From Desertimonas sp963786985 (GTDB taxonomy: Bacteria; Actinomycetota; Acidimicrobiia; Acidimicrobiales; Ilumatobacteraceae), in contig CAWBBL010000009.1 in assembly GCA_963786985.1 (NCBI GenBank), forward strand, positions 248,001 to 312,000: a DNA stretch of 64,000 nucleotides. Reading direction: 5' to 3'. Below, piece by piece: positions 1-8,028 of this stretch. The first letter of the stretch is position 1. Every line of letters begins with the position of its first letter. The translations under genes were made by a program, and so were the position numbers. The notes below the pieces were generated by a model. That model saw only the letters and a list, made by a program, of their open reading frames with translations. It did no database searches and was not told the DNA's origin.

Positions 1-30
1 TCGTAATGTTTGGCTAGGATGCGGGGCGTC

Positions 31-1272
31 ATGCGATCGCCCCGCCACGGTCTCGCCGGCCTGGTCCCTGCCGGAGTCACGGTCCTCGTCGCAGCCCTGG
101 CCGGTGCTGGCGTCGCCTCTGCCGACCCGATCGACGACCAGCGCAGCAAGGTCGGCCAGTACGCCGACATGATCGAGGCGCTCGAGGAGGAGACCGCCAG
201 GCTCGCCGAGGAGTACGACATCGCCCTCGATGAGCTGGGCCAGCTGGAGGAGGACGTCGCCACGGCCGAGGCTGCCGTCGCCGAGAAAGAGGCCGAGGTT
301 GCCACGCTGCAGGCCGAGCTCGGCGACGTCGCCGTGCAGGCGTATCTCGACGCCGGCGGGTCGGGGATGGGGATCTTCAGCAAGCCGTCGCAGTACAGCG
401 AGGACCTGCAGCGCGATGAGCTGACCCGTGTCGCGCTGAACAGTGGCACCGCCGACTCCGACGATCTCGAAACTGCCGTCAACGAGCTGACCGAGCAGCA
501 AGAGTCGCTCGAGGACCAGGAGGAGGCGGCTGCCGACAAGGCCGAGGAGGTCGCCGACGCCCAGGACGCGGCGGAGGAACAGTCCGCGGAACTGCACGAT
601 GCCCAGCGCCAAGCCGAGGCCGAGCTCGGCGACCTGATCCGCGAAGAGCAGGAGCGACGGGCCCGCGAGTCCTGGGAGCGCATCCAGGCCGAAGCCGCAG
701 CCGCTCAAGCCCGCGCCGACGCACAGGCCGCCGCGGCCACCCAAGCCCAGCAACAGGCATCCGACGCCAACCCGACGAGTGGTGGCGGTGGCGGCGGTGG
801 GAACACGTCGTCAGGTGGCGGCGGTGGCGGCAACAACACGACGTCAGGCGGTGGCGGTGGAGGTGGCGGTGGCGCACCCGCGGCGCCGGCTGCACCGGCG
901 GCGCCGATCCCGCAAGCATCGTCACGAGCCGGGACGGCGGTCAACGCCGCGGCCAGCCAGGTCGGCGTCAGTTACAGGTATGCCGCGGCGAGCCCGGGCG
1001 TGGCCTTCGACTGCTCCGGACTGACGTCGTGGGCATGGGCCCAGGCCGGCGTCTACCTGCCGCACCAGTCGGCACAGCAGTACGCCAGCATCCCGCACGT
1101 GCCGTCCTCGGCCGCTCAACCGGGCGACCTGATCTTCTTCTACTCGCCGATCAGCCACGTCGGCATCTACATCGGCGGTGGGATGATGGTCGATGCCGCC
1201 AGCCCCAGCTCGGGTGTCAGACGGGCCGCCATCAACTGGGGCAACGTCACCGGGGTCGGTCGACCGAGCTGA
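31..1272 (+). CDS. Secreted NlpC/P60 peptidoglycan hydrolase (RipA-like)
   Basis: Likely a cell-wall DL-endopeptidase exported to cleave peptide stems of peptidoglycan. The N-terminus has basic residues, a hydrophobic stretch and an Ala-x-Ala-type end (GVASA) typical of a signal peptide. Residues about 30-220 are an Ala/Glu-rich coiled coil, followed by a Gly/Ser/Asn-rich linker (about nt 778-870) and Pro/Ala repeats, then a C-terminal NlpC/P60 domain. The catalytic Cys sits in FDCSGLTSWAW (codon at nt 1012) and the His in ISHVGIYIGGG (codon at 1156). The start is uncertain: TTG at 10 and ATG at 19 are in frame, but ATG at 31 begins the signal peptide, and a TAGGAT -10-like box lies at 15-20. 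Architecture matches actinobacterial RipA/RipB-type enzymes. Confidence 0.88.
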   Translation: MRSPRHGLAGLVPAGVTVLVAALAGAGVASADPIDDQRSKVGQYADMIEALEEETARLAEEYDIALDELGQLEEDVATAEAAVAEKEAEVATLQAELGDVAVQAYLDAGGSGMGIFSKPSQYSEDLQRDELTRVALNSGTADSDDLETAVNELTEQQESLEDQEEAAADKAEEVADAQDAAEEQSAELHDAQRQAEAELGDLIREEQERRARESWERIQAEAAAAQARADAQAAAATQAQQQASDANPTSGGGGGGGNTSSGGGGGGNNTTSGGGGGGGGGAPAAPAAPAAPIPQASSRAGTAVNAAASQVGVSYRYAAASPGVAFDCSGLTSWAWAQAGVYLPHQSAQQYASIPHVPSSAAQPGDLIFFYSPISHVGIYIGGGMMVDAASPSSGVRRAAINWGNVTGVGRPS

Positions 1273-1352
1273 GCGCGCTTGTTTCTGGTGCCGCGATCGG
1301 TCAGTGATGACCGAAATTCGGTAGCAGAGGTCACAGCGGTACGGTTCCCGCC

Positions 1353-2381
1353 GTGGTCGAGGGCATCGATGTCGAACCGGTCAGCCGCTGGTTGGGTGAC
1401 CACGTCGACGGGGTCCACGCACCGTTCACGTTCGAGCGCATCGGTGGGGGGCGATCGAACCTCACGTTCGCCGTCAGCGACGGATCCGGAACGCGTTTCG
1501 TCCTACGTCGACCACCGCTGCACCACGTCCTGGCCACCGCTCACGACATGACCCGCGAGTTCCGGGCGATCTCGGCGATCGGGCCGACGGCGGTGCCCGT
1601 GCCCGAAGCGCTCGGACTCTGCACGGATGAATCCGTCAACGGCACTCCGTTCTACGTGATGTCGCTCGTCGACGGGGCCGTCATCGACTCGATCGACGGG
1701 GCGCGGGCCACCTCCCCCAGTGCCCGGGCGGCGATGACGATCCAGCTCGCCGACATCCTCGCCGAGCTGCACGGTCTCGACGTCGATGCCATCGGCCTCG
1801 GCGACTTCGCCCGACGCGACGGCTACATCGATCGACAGATCGCCCGGTGGTCCAAGCAGTGGGAGCTGTCCAAGACACGCGATCTCCCGGCCGTGGATGC
1901 CGTCGCCAAACGACTCGCCGATCGCGTGCCCGTGCAGCAAGGCGTCGCCGTGGTGCACGGCGACTATCGGTTCGGCAACTGCATCGTCGACCCGACGTCC
2001 GGCGAGATTGCCGCCGTCCTCGATTGGGAGCTGTGCACGCTCGGTGACCCGCTTGCTGACGTCGGCTACGTCGGCGCCCACTGGGCGCCGCGGGAGGGTG
2101 GTGCCGGTCGCCACAACGACCCGACGGGTGCTGGCGGGTTCGGCACGTTCGACGACTTCCGCGGGCGCTACGCCGAGCACAGCGCTCGTGACCTGGCCGA
2201 GATCGACTTCTACGTGGCGTTCCAGCTGTGGCGCACGGCGATCATCCTCGAGGGCGTGTACGCCCGCTATCTCGGCGGGGCGTACGGCGACCAGCAGCTG
2301 GGAGCCGAGCTGGCGGTGCTGCGTGACTCGCCCGTCGAACTCGTGGACCACGCCCAAGCAGCACTCGACCGGCTGGGGTAG
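1353..2381 (+). CDS. APH-family phosphotransferase (ACAD10/11 N-terminal-like)
   Basis: A 342-residue kinase-fold protein of the aminoglycoside phosphotransferase superfamily. The Brenner motif HGDYRFGN lies near residue 202 and the metal-binding LDWELCTLGDP near residue 224; an N-terminal IGGGRSNLTF segment resembles the glycine-rich nucleotide loop. Members of this subfamily are usually found beside acyl-CoA dehydrogenases and are thought to phosphorylate hydroxyacyl-CoAs or other small hydroxylated molecules rather than antibiotics. The gene starts with GTG and is followed six bases later by an FAD-dependent oxidoreductase, so the two are probably cotranscribed. The substrate cannot be read from sequence. 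Confidence 0.85.
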   Translation: MVEGIDVEPVSRWLGDHVDGVHAPFTFERIGGGRSNLTFAVSDGSGTRFVLRRPPLHHVLATAHDMTREFRAISAIGPTAVPVPEALGLCTDESVNGTPFYVMSLVDGAVIDSIDGARATSPSARAAMTIQLADILAELHGLDVDAIGLGDFARRDGYIDRQIARWSKQWELSKTRDLPAVDAVAKRLADRVPVQQGVAVVHGDYRFGNCIVDPTSGEIAAVLDWELCTLGDPLADVGYVGAHWAPREGGAGRHNDPTGAGGFGTFDDFRGRYAEHSARDLAEIDFYVAFQLWRTAIILEGVYARYLGGAYGDQQLGAELAVLRDSPVELVDHAQAALDRLG

Positions 2382-2387
2382 GACTCG

Positions 2388-3818
2388 ATGGCGACTTCTC
2401 CGCACTACGACGCGGTGGTCATCGGATCAGGGCCCAACGGCCTCGTCGCCGCGATCACGATCGCCCGCAGCGGTCGCCGCGTGCTGGTGGTCGAGGGACA
2501 GTCGACAGCCGGCGGGGGTACGCGCAGTGCCGAGCTCACCGAGGCCGGCTTCGTACACGACGTGTGCTCGGCGATCCATCCGCTGGGCATCGCCTCGCCG
2601 GCGTTGCGGACCATGCCACTCGAACGCCACGGTCTGCGCTGGATCCAGCCGGACACTCCGTTCGCCCATCCGCTCGATGACCACACCGTCTTGCTGGACC
2701 GGTCGGTCGAGGCGACAGCCGCCCGCCTCGGCGTCGACAGAGCGTCGTGGAGCCGCCTGTTCGCCCCCGTCGTCGGCAGCGGCCTCGGCCTGGTCGACGA
2801 CGTCCTCTCACCGTTGTCGCTGCCCGATCACCCGATTGCGATGGCCCGCTTCGGGCTGCACGCCATCCGCTCGGCCGCCGCGCTGCGCCGGTCGCGCTTC
2901 GAGGGTGATGACGCGGCGGCCTTGTTCGCCGGTGTCGCGGCGCACTCGTTCCTGGCGTTCGACCGTCCGGTCACCGCCGGCTTCGGCATGTTCCTGGCGC
3001 TCCTCGGACACCTCGCCGGCTGGCCGCTTGCGGCCTCCGGATCGCAGGCCATCGCCGATGCCCTCGTCGCCGAGCTTCGCGCCAACGGCGGCGCGCTGGA
3101 GTGCGCCAGGCCGATTCGTAGTCTCGACGAGTTGCCCAGCTCACGGGTCGTGCTCGCCGACGTCGCTCCGCGCCACCTCGTGGCCATCGCCGGTGACCGT
3201 CTGCCCGCCCGGGTCCGCAAGCACTACCTCCGGTTCCGCCATGGACCGGCCGCGTTCAAGCTCGACTACGCCCTGTCCGATCCCGTGCCGTGGCGCGACC
3301 CGGTGACGTCGTCGGCGGCGACCGTGCACCTCGGAGGGACGTTCGAGGAGATCGCGGCCGCTGAGCTGACGGTCAACCGCGGCGGTCATCCAGCGGCGCC
3401 ATACGTGCTCGTCGCCCAGCCGAGCCTCTTCGACCACAGCCGGGCGCCTGCCGGGCGGCACACGTTGTGGGCGTACTGCCATGTGCCCAACGGGTCGACC
3501 GTCGACATGACTGCCGCCGTCGAGCGACAGATCGAGCGCTTCGCTCCCGGCTTCGGTGAGACGATCATCGCCCGCCATCGCACGATGCCCGCGGACATCG
3601 AGGCGGGCAACGCCAACTGTGTCGGCGGCGACATCGCCGGTGGGATCGCCGACCTGCGTCAGCTGTTCACCCGTCCCCTGGTGTCGTTGCGGCCGTGGGC
3701 CACCGGGGCGCCAGGTCTGTACCTGTGCTCGGCGTCGACCCCGCCGGGCGCCGGCGTCCACGGTATGTGCGGCCTGCACGCCGCCCGCCTCGCGCTGCGA
3801 CGCGAGCTGCGCAGCTGA
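2388..3818 (+). CDS. Phytoene desaturase-like FAD-dependent oxidoreductase
   Basis: A 476-residue flavoprotein. The N-terminal Rossmann motif VVIGSGPNGLVAA (residues 10-22) and the following E-containing strand (VLVVEGQ) match the FAD-binding start of the NAD(P)/FAD-dependent amine oxidase / phytoene desaturase (CrtI) superfamily, specifically the PNGL branch common in actinobacteria. A C-terminal segment with GAGVHGMCGLHAARLAL resembles the second FAD contact. No carotenoid genes lie nearby, so a role in carotenoid synthesis is not supported; the substrate is unknown. It probably forms an operon with the upstream kinase and ends in a convergent hairpin terminator shared with plsY. Confidence 0.82.
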   Translation: MATSPHYDAVVIGSGPNGLVAAITIARSGRRVLVVEGQSTAGGGTRSAELTEAGFVHDVCSAIHPLGIASPALRTMPLERHGLRWIQPDTPFAHPLDDHTVLLDRSVEATAARLGVDRASWSRLFAPVVGSGLGLVDDVLSPLSLPDHPIAMARFGLHAIRSAAALRRSRFEGDDAAALFAGVAAHSFLAFDRPVTAGFGMFLALLGHLAGWPLAASGSQAIADALVAELRANGGALECARPIRSLDELPSSRVVLADVAPRHLVAIAGDRLPARVRKHYLRFRHGPAAFKLDYALSDPVPWRDPVTSSAATVHLGGTFEEIAAAELTVNRGGHPAAPYVLVAQPSLFDHSRAPAGRHTLWAYCHVPNGSTVDMTAAVERQIERFAPGFGETIIARHRTMPADIEAGNANCVGGDIAGGIADLRQLFTRPLVSLRPWATGAPGLYLCSASTPPGAGVHGMCGLHAARLALRRELRS

Positions 3819-3833
3819 GTCAGCAGACCGCTG

Positions 3834-3881
3834 GAAGTCCCGACGACGCGGGCCGAAGTGAGCGCGATCTGTCGGGACTTC
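3834..3881. terminator. Bidirectional hairpin terminator, repeat family A
   Basis: The arms GAAGTCCCGAC (3834-3844) and GTCGGGACTTC (3871-3881) form a perfect 11-bp stem with a 26-nt loop, placed between the 3' ends of two convergent genes. The same stem and most of the loop recur in inverted orientation at 13993-14040, also between convergent genes. Confidence 0.75.
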
Positions 3882-3902
3882 GCGTTGGTGTGGATCGAGC
3901 CC

Positions 3903-4478
3903 TCAGCGGACCAGGGTGTGCTCCTCGCGGCGCAGCATCCGGCGGACGTTGCCGGCGTGGCGGACGACCAACAGGGCACACACCCCGACCGTGGCGGCGA
4001 ACTCCCACAGCGGTGCCCCGGTGAGGGCGAGGCCGATCGGCGTGACGATCACGGCGGCGATCGATGCGATGGCTGCCTTACCCGTGAGCCGCGAGAGCAC
4101 CAACCACAGTCCGACGACGACGACGGCGACGATCGGGTGGAGGACGCCGAGCACGCCGGCGCCGGTGGCCACACCCTTGCCGCCACGGAACCGACGGGTG
4201 ACCGGGAAGATGTGCCCGACGATGGCCGCCGCGCCGAGCACGTAGCCGCCCGCCCGACCGCCCAGCCACAGCCCGACGATCGTGGCGACGGCGCCCTTGA
4301 GGGCGTCGAGGACGAACACCAGCACTCCCTTGCGCCAGCCGAGGGCGCGCGTGACGTTCGAGGCACCCGGGTTGCCGGAGCCCGTCGTGGTGATGTCGAC
4401 CCCCGACGCCGTGGAGACGAGGGCGGCGCTCGGGAACGTTCCGAGCAAGTAGGCCGCCGCGACAAGGGCGACCCACAC
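3903..4478 (-). CDS. plsY: Acyl-phosphate:glycerol-3-phosphate acyltransferase PlsY
   Basis: An integral membrane enzyme that transfers an acyl group from acyl-phosphate to glycerol-3-phosphate, the first acylation of phospholipid synthesis. The 191-residue length is usual. The three conserved cytoplasmic motifs are visible: GSGNPGASNVTRALG (near residue 33), RFRGGKGVATGAGV (near 97) and a C-terminal NVRRML after the last membrane helix. Hydrophobic stretches consistent with five to six membrane helices separate them. Only five bases separate it from the upstream mycofactocin maturase gene, so it is likely read from the mftA promoter, an unusual partner for a redox-cofactor locus. Confidence 0.93.
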   Translation of the reverse strand: MWVALVAAAYLLGTFPSAALVSTASGVDITTTGSGNPGASNVTRALGWRKGVLVFVLDALKGAVATIVGLWLGGRAGGYVLGAAAIVGHIFPVTRRFRGGKGVATGAGVLGVLHPIVAVVVVGLWLVLSRLTGKAAIASIAAVIVTPIGLALTGAPLWEFAATVGVCALLVVRHAGNVRRMLRREEHTLVR

Positions 4479-4483
4479 GTCGT

Positions 4484-5728
4484 CTAGCTCCAGTCCCTCG
4501 GCGGTCGTGTTCGGAACCGCACCGGTCGGGAGTGATCGGCCGCCGGGCGCGGCGCCGATCCAGCGGCGACGCCGGCGAGCACCGCTTCACCGTGGCCGCG
4601 CACACACTCCGGGTCGGGGCCGTCGAGCGGCATCCCGGTGAAGAACTTGGCGGCCATGCACCCGCCCTGGCAGGCGTCGAAGCTCCCGCAACTGGCGCAC
4701 GCCCCGGCGGAGCCCGGGTGGCGCAGCGATCGGAACAGCTCGCTCTCCCGCCACACAGCGCCGAATCCGCCAGCGCCGCGGACCGAGCCGGCGCGGAAGT
4801 TGTCGTGGATCACGAACGGACAGGCGTACACATCGCCGACCGGGTCGATCAAGCAGACGACGCGCCCGGCGCCGCACAGGTTGAGCCCGGGGAGCGGGGG
4901 ACCGAGGGCGTTGAGGTGGAAGAAGCTGTCGCCGGTGAGCACGTCGTCACCGTGGGCCAGCAGCCACTCGTAGATCGTGCGCTGCTGATCCTGCGTCGGG
5001 TGCAGGTCACGCCACGTGTCGGCGCCGCGGCCCGACGGCCGGAGGCGGGTGACCCGCAGCTGCGCGCCGTAGCCGTCGGCGAGCGTCTTCAGCGCGTCGA
5101 GCTGGCCGACGTTGTGCCGGGTCACCACCACGGAGATCTTGAACGGGCCGAAGCCGGCGTCGGCGAGGTGCGCCATCGCCGCCCGCGCCCGGGCGTAGGA
5201 ACCGTCACCGCGCACGGCGTCGTTGGTGGCAACGTCGACGCCGTCGAGGCTCACTTGTACGTCCAAGTAGGGCATCGCCGCCAGACGAGCGGCAGCCCGT
5301 CGATCGACGAACGTCCCGTTGGTCGAGAACTTGACGCCAATGCCGTTGGTGGTGGCGTAGTCGACGAGCTCGAAGAAGTCGGCGCGGATCATCGGCTCAC
5401 CGCCACCGATGTTGATGTAGAACACCTGCAGGGCGCGTAGCTCGTCGAGCACGCCGACCGCCTCAGCGGTCGTCAACTCGTCGGGGTCGCGACGTCCGGA
5501 CGACGACAGGCAGTGGACGCACGCCAGGTTGCAGGCGTAGGTCAGCTCCCAGGTCAGGCAGATCGGGGCATCGAGACCATCCTTGAGCTGCTCGGACAGC
5601 GGGATCGCGGCCTGCCTCTTCGAGCGTTCGAAGGTCAGCCGCCGGGTGTCGTACCGGTAGGCCAGGCTGCCGAACCGCTCCGATCGCCGGCTGACCGCTT
5701 CGTCGCCCAAGGTCAGTAGACCCCGCAC
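4484..5728 (-). CDS. mftC: Mycofactocin radical SAM maturase MftC with shortened MftB-like N-terminus
   Basis: Radical SAM/SPASM enzyme that oxidatively decarboxylates and cross-links the C-terminal Val-Tyr of the MftA peptide. The radical SAM cluster is CNLACVHC (C66, C70, C73 when counted from the GTG at 5728), and the SPASM cysteines lie in VCLIDPVGDVYACP and CASCGSFDACQGGC. From about residue 44 the protein follows known MftC sequences closely (LTWELTYACNLACVHCLSSS). The first about 43 residues instead resemble the beginning of MftB, the RRE peptide chaperone (SERFGSLAYRYDTRRLTF), so the ORF looks like an in-frame fusion of a truncated MftB to MftC. The start overlaps the 3' end of mftA by 16 bp. 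No separate mftB is present nearby. Confidence 0.9.
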   Translation of the reverse strand: MRGLLTLGDEAVSRRSERFGSLAYRYDTRRLTFERSKRQAAIPLSEQLKDGLDAPICLTWELTYACNLACVHCLSSSGRRDPDELTTAEAVGVLDELRALQVFYINIGGGEPMIRADFFELVDYATTNGIGVKFSTNGTFVDRRAAARLAAMPYLDVQVSLDGVDVATNDAVRGDGSYARARAAMAHLADAGFGPFKISVVVTRHNVGQLDALKTLADGYGAQLRVTRLRPSGRGADTWRDLHPTQDQQRTIYEWLLAHGDDVLTGDSFFHLNALGPPLPGLNLCGAGRVVCLIDPVGDVYACPFVIHDNFRAGSVRGAGGFGAVWRESELFRSLRHPGSAGACASCGSFDACQGGCMAAKFFTGMPLDGPDPECVRGHGEAVLAGVAAGSAPRPAADHSRPVRFRTRPPRDWS

Positions 5729-5835
5729 ATCCCGTCGATGGAGATCTCCTCGATGATCAGCTCGTCCTCGATCAGCTCGTCGGCGTCGCTGGTCGTCGGT
5801 TGGTCGTCGCCAGGGGCATCACCTTCGGTCGTCAT
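5713..5835 (-). CDS. mftA: Mycofactocin precursor peptide MftA
   Basis: A 40-residue ribosomal peptide encoded just upstream of mftC. The ATG is at 5835-5833 and the TGA at 5715-5713. The C-terminus reads IDGMCGVY, the diagnostic end of mycofactocin precursors, where the terminal Val-Tyr becomes the redox cofactor core; the preceding part is acidic (ELIEDELIIEEIS), as in known MftA leaders. Only 41 bp separate its start from the divergent HelD-like gene. The gene is too short for ordinary gene callers, but the C-terminal motif together with the adjacent maturase makes the call firm. Confidence 0.95.
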   Translation of the reverse strand: MTTEGDAPGDDQPTTSDADELIEDELIIEEISIDGMCGVY

Positions 5836-5876
5836 CGTTCGGACGCTACTCGGCTGGATAACATCGGCGACCCCCT

Positions 5877-7811
5877 ATGTTCCCCGAGCTGGAAGCAGAA
5901 CGGGCGCGCCTGGCGTTCGCTCGACGCAGCCGGGATCGGATGATCGCCCGGCTGCAACGCGTCGATCCCCAGAGCGCAGCCGACGAGATCACCGCCGAGT
6001 ACATCGAGATGACCGTCGACGAGGCGCTCGCCGACCTGGCCAGTCCCGGTGCCGGCGACTTCTTCGGGCGCATCGATGTGCAGGGCGATCGCTGGTATCT
6101 CGGCCGCCGGCACATCGAGGACGACCACCACGACCCGGTTGTCGTCGACTGGCGAGCGCCGATCGCCGCCCCGTTCTACCGGGCGACCGGTGCCGACCCG
6201 CTCGGGGTCGGCCTGCGCCGGCGGTTCACGCTGGAGGACGGAGAGATCACGTCGTACTTCGACGAGCACCTCGACGATCCGGACGCTGCCGATGTCGCCA
6301 GCGGCATCCCCGACCCGGTGCTCGCCGAGATCGGTGCCCAACGCACCGGGGCGATGCGCGAGATCGTGGCGACGATCCAGGCCGAGCAGGACCTCGTGAT
6401 CCGGGCCCCGATCGACCAGGTGCTTGTCGTCCAGGGTGGCCCCGGCACCGGCAAGACGGCGGTCGCTCTGCACCGCGCCGCCTACCTGATGTTCGAGCAT
6501 CGGCGCCGCCTGGCCCGCGACGGTGTGTTGGTCATCGGCCCCAACCGAGCGTTCCTCGACTACATCGCCAACGTTCTGCCCTCGCTCGGCGAACGCAGCG
6601 TGCGCCAGTGCACCGTCATCGACCTGTGCGTCCCGAAGGTCGAGATCAGTGGCGTCGACGATCCGCCCACGGCGGTGCGCAAGGGTTCGGCGACGATCGT
6701 CGACGAGCTCGCCGCGGCGGCGCTCGACGCCTTGACTCCACCACCGGAGGACGTCGTCGTCCCGCTCGGCGTGCGCCGCCTCGTGTTCACCGCAGCCGAG
6801 CTCGCCGAGTGGTTGGAGCGGGCGGCCGACGCGGTGATCCCGATCAATCAACGCCGGCAGCGACTGCGGGCGATCGCCGGCCAGGAGCTGCTCCGACGCA
6901 CGGGTCGCGATGACGTGTGGTCGGACGCCGCGCCGTTGAAGCGGGCGCTCGACAAGGCGTGGCCGTCGCAGCAGCCGGTCCGACTCGTCGACCGCTTCCT
7001 TGCCGATCGCTTCGACGGTCAGCGCGGTCGGCGACGGGCGTGGACCGCTGCCGATCAGTTGCTCGTCGACGAAGCCAACTCACTGCTCAACGGTCCGCCG
7101 CTGACCTACGGGCATGTTGTCGTCGACGAGGCTCAGGACCATTCCGCCGCCGCTCTGCGGGTGATCGGCCGGCACAGCGTCAACACCTCGATGACGCTCG
7201 TCGGCGACGTCGCCCAGTCGACGGCACCCGGCGGCCAGCAGCGCTGGGACGCGGTGTTCGACGCCTTGGCGACCGGCGGGCGGCCGGCCCAGCGCACGAT
7301 CGCGGTACTGAGCATCGGATACCGCGTTCCCGAGCCGGTGCTCGCCGAGGCCAACCGTCTGTTGCCGTTCACCGGAGTCGACACCACCGCCAGCCGCAGC
7401 GTGCGCACTGGCGGCCCGCCGCCGCGCTGGACGACGTCGGATCACAGCTCGCTGGTGTCCACTGTCGCCGGCATCGTCGCCGAGCTCAAGCACCGGCACC
7501 GACTCACCGGGATCGTTGCCGTGCCGAGCCGTCACGACGCGGTGGCGACGGCACTGGCCGATGCAGGGTTCGTCACCGTCGATCACGTCCACAACCTCGG
7601 CCACGACGACGTCCCGCTGTTCGGACCGGAACAGGTCAAAGGGCTCGAGTTCGACGGCGTCGTCGTCGTCGAGCCCGACGAGATCTTCGACGGCACCGCC
7701 CGTGGCGCCCGCCTGCTGTATGTCGCGATGACGCGGGCCGTGCAGGAGCTCGCCGTGGTGAGCACCGGTAGCGCTGACATGATGGAGCTGTGCTCGTCGT
7801 CATCGGGGTGA
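5877..7811 (+). CDS. HelD-like RNA polymerase-associated superfamily 1 helicase
   Basis: A 644-residue UvrD/Rep-like ATPase of the HelD type, proteins that pry stalled RNA polymerase off DNA. The N-terminal 100 residues contain charged helices plus FFGRIDV and the WYLGRRHI / VVDWRAPIAAPFY segment characteristic of HelD. Walker A is GGPGTGKTAV (K193), Walker B is VVVDEAQD (about residue 417), and a C-terminal motif VKGLEFDGVVVVEP and LYVAMTRA correspond to SF1 motifs V and VI. It is somewhat shorter than mycobacterial HelD. Divergent from mftA with a 41-bp shared promoter region. Confidence 0.85.
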   Translation: MFPELEAERARLAFARRSRDRMIARLQRVDPQSAADEITAEYIEMTVDEALADLASPGAGDFFGRIDVQGDRWYLGRRHIEDDHHDPVVVDWRAPIAAPFYRATGADPLGVGLRRRFTLEDGEITSYFDEHLDDPDAADVASGIPDPVLAEIGAQRTGAMREIVATIQAEQDLVIRAPIDQVLVVQGGPGTGKTAVALHRAAYLMFEHRRRLARDGVLVIGPNRAFLDYIANVLPSLGERSVRQCTVIDLCVPKVEISGVDDPPTAVRKGSATIVDELAAAALDALTPPPEDVVVPLGVRRLVFTAAELAEWLERAADAVIPINQRRQRLRAIAGQELLRRTGRDDVWSDAAPLKRALDKAWPSQQPVRLVDRFLADRFDGQRGRRRAWTAADQLLVDEANSLLNGPPLTYGHVVVDEAQDHSAAALRVIGRHSVNTSMTLVGDVAQSTAPGGQQRWDAVFDALATGGRPAQRTIAVLSIGYRVPEPVLAEANRLLPFTGVDTTASRSVRTGGPPPRWTTSDHSSLVSTVAGIVAELKHRHRLTGIVAVPSRHDAVATALADAGFVTVDHVHNLGHDDVPLFGPEQVKGLEFDGVVVVEPDEIFDGTARGARLLYVAMTRAVQELAVVSTGSADMMELCSSSSG

Positions 7812-7883
7812 TCGGTGTCGTCGGCACCACCGGCGCCGCCCTCGCCGTCGACGGCGGGATGCAGGGTCTCCGCCGACGCCCCA

Positions 7884-7929
7884 CCGAAGGGTGCCAGTAG
7901 GACGGTTCGGTCACATTGGCACCCTTCGG
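7884..7929. repeat. Hairpin repeat, family B copy 1
   Basis: A perfect 13-bp inverted repeat (CCGAAGGGTGCCA at 7884-7896, its complement at 7917-7929) with a 20-nt loop, 72 bp after the helD-like gene. A related copy with the same arms and a similar loop lies at 27506-27550. It may act as a terminator here. A second hairpin, CCTCCGTG/CACGGAGG (7933-7940 and 7960-7967), follows immediately, before the mrp operon. Confidence 0.65.
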
Positions 7930-8028
7930 TCGCCTCCGTGGGAGTCAACCCCGAGATGACACGGAGGGCGCCGACTAGCCTGCGCTCTGGATGACACCCC
8001 GGGGCCGGTCGACGACCAGCGGGGCGCC

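Noticed and set aside
7790..7900. Small hydrophobic frame starting GTG at 7790 (VLVVIGVIGVVGTTGAALAV)
   Set aside because: Overlaps the helD-like 3' end, has no ribosome binding site and ends inside hairpin repeat B; composition alone explains the hydrophobic look.
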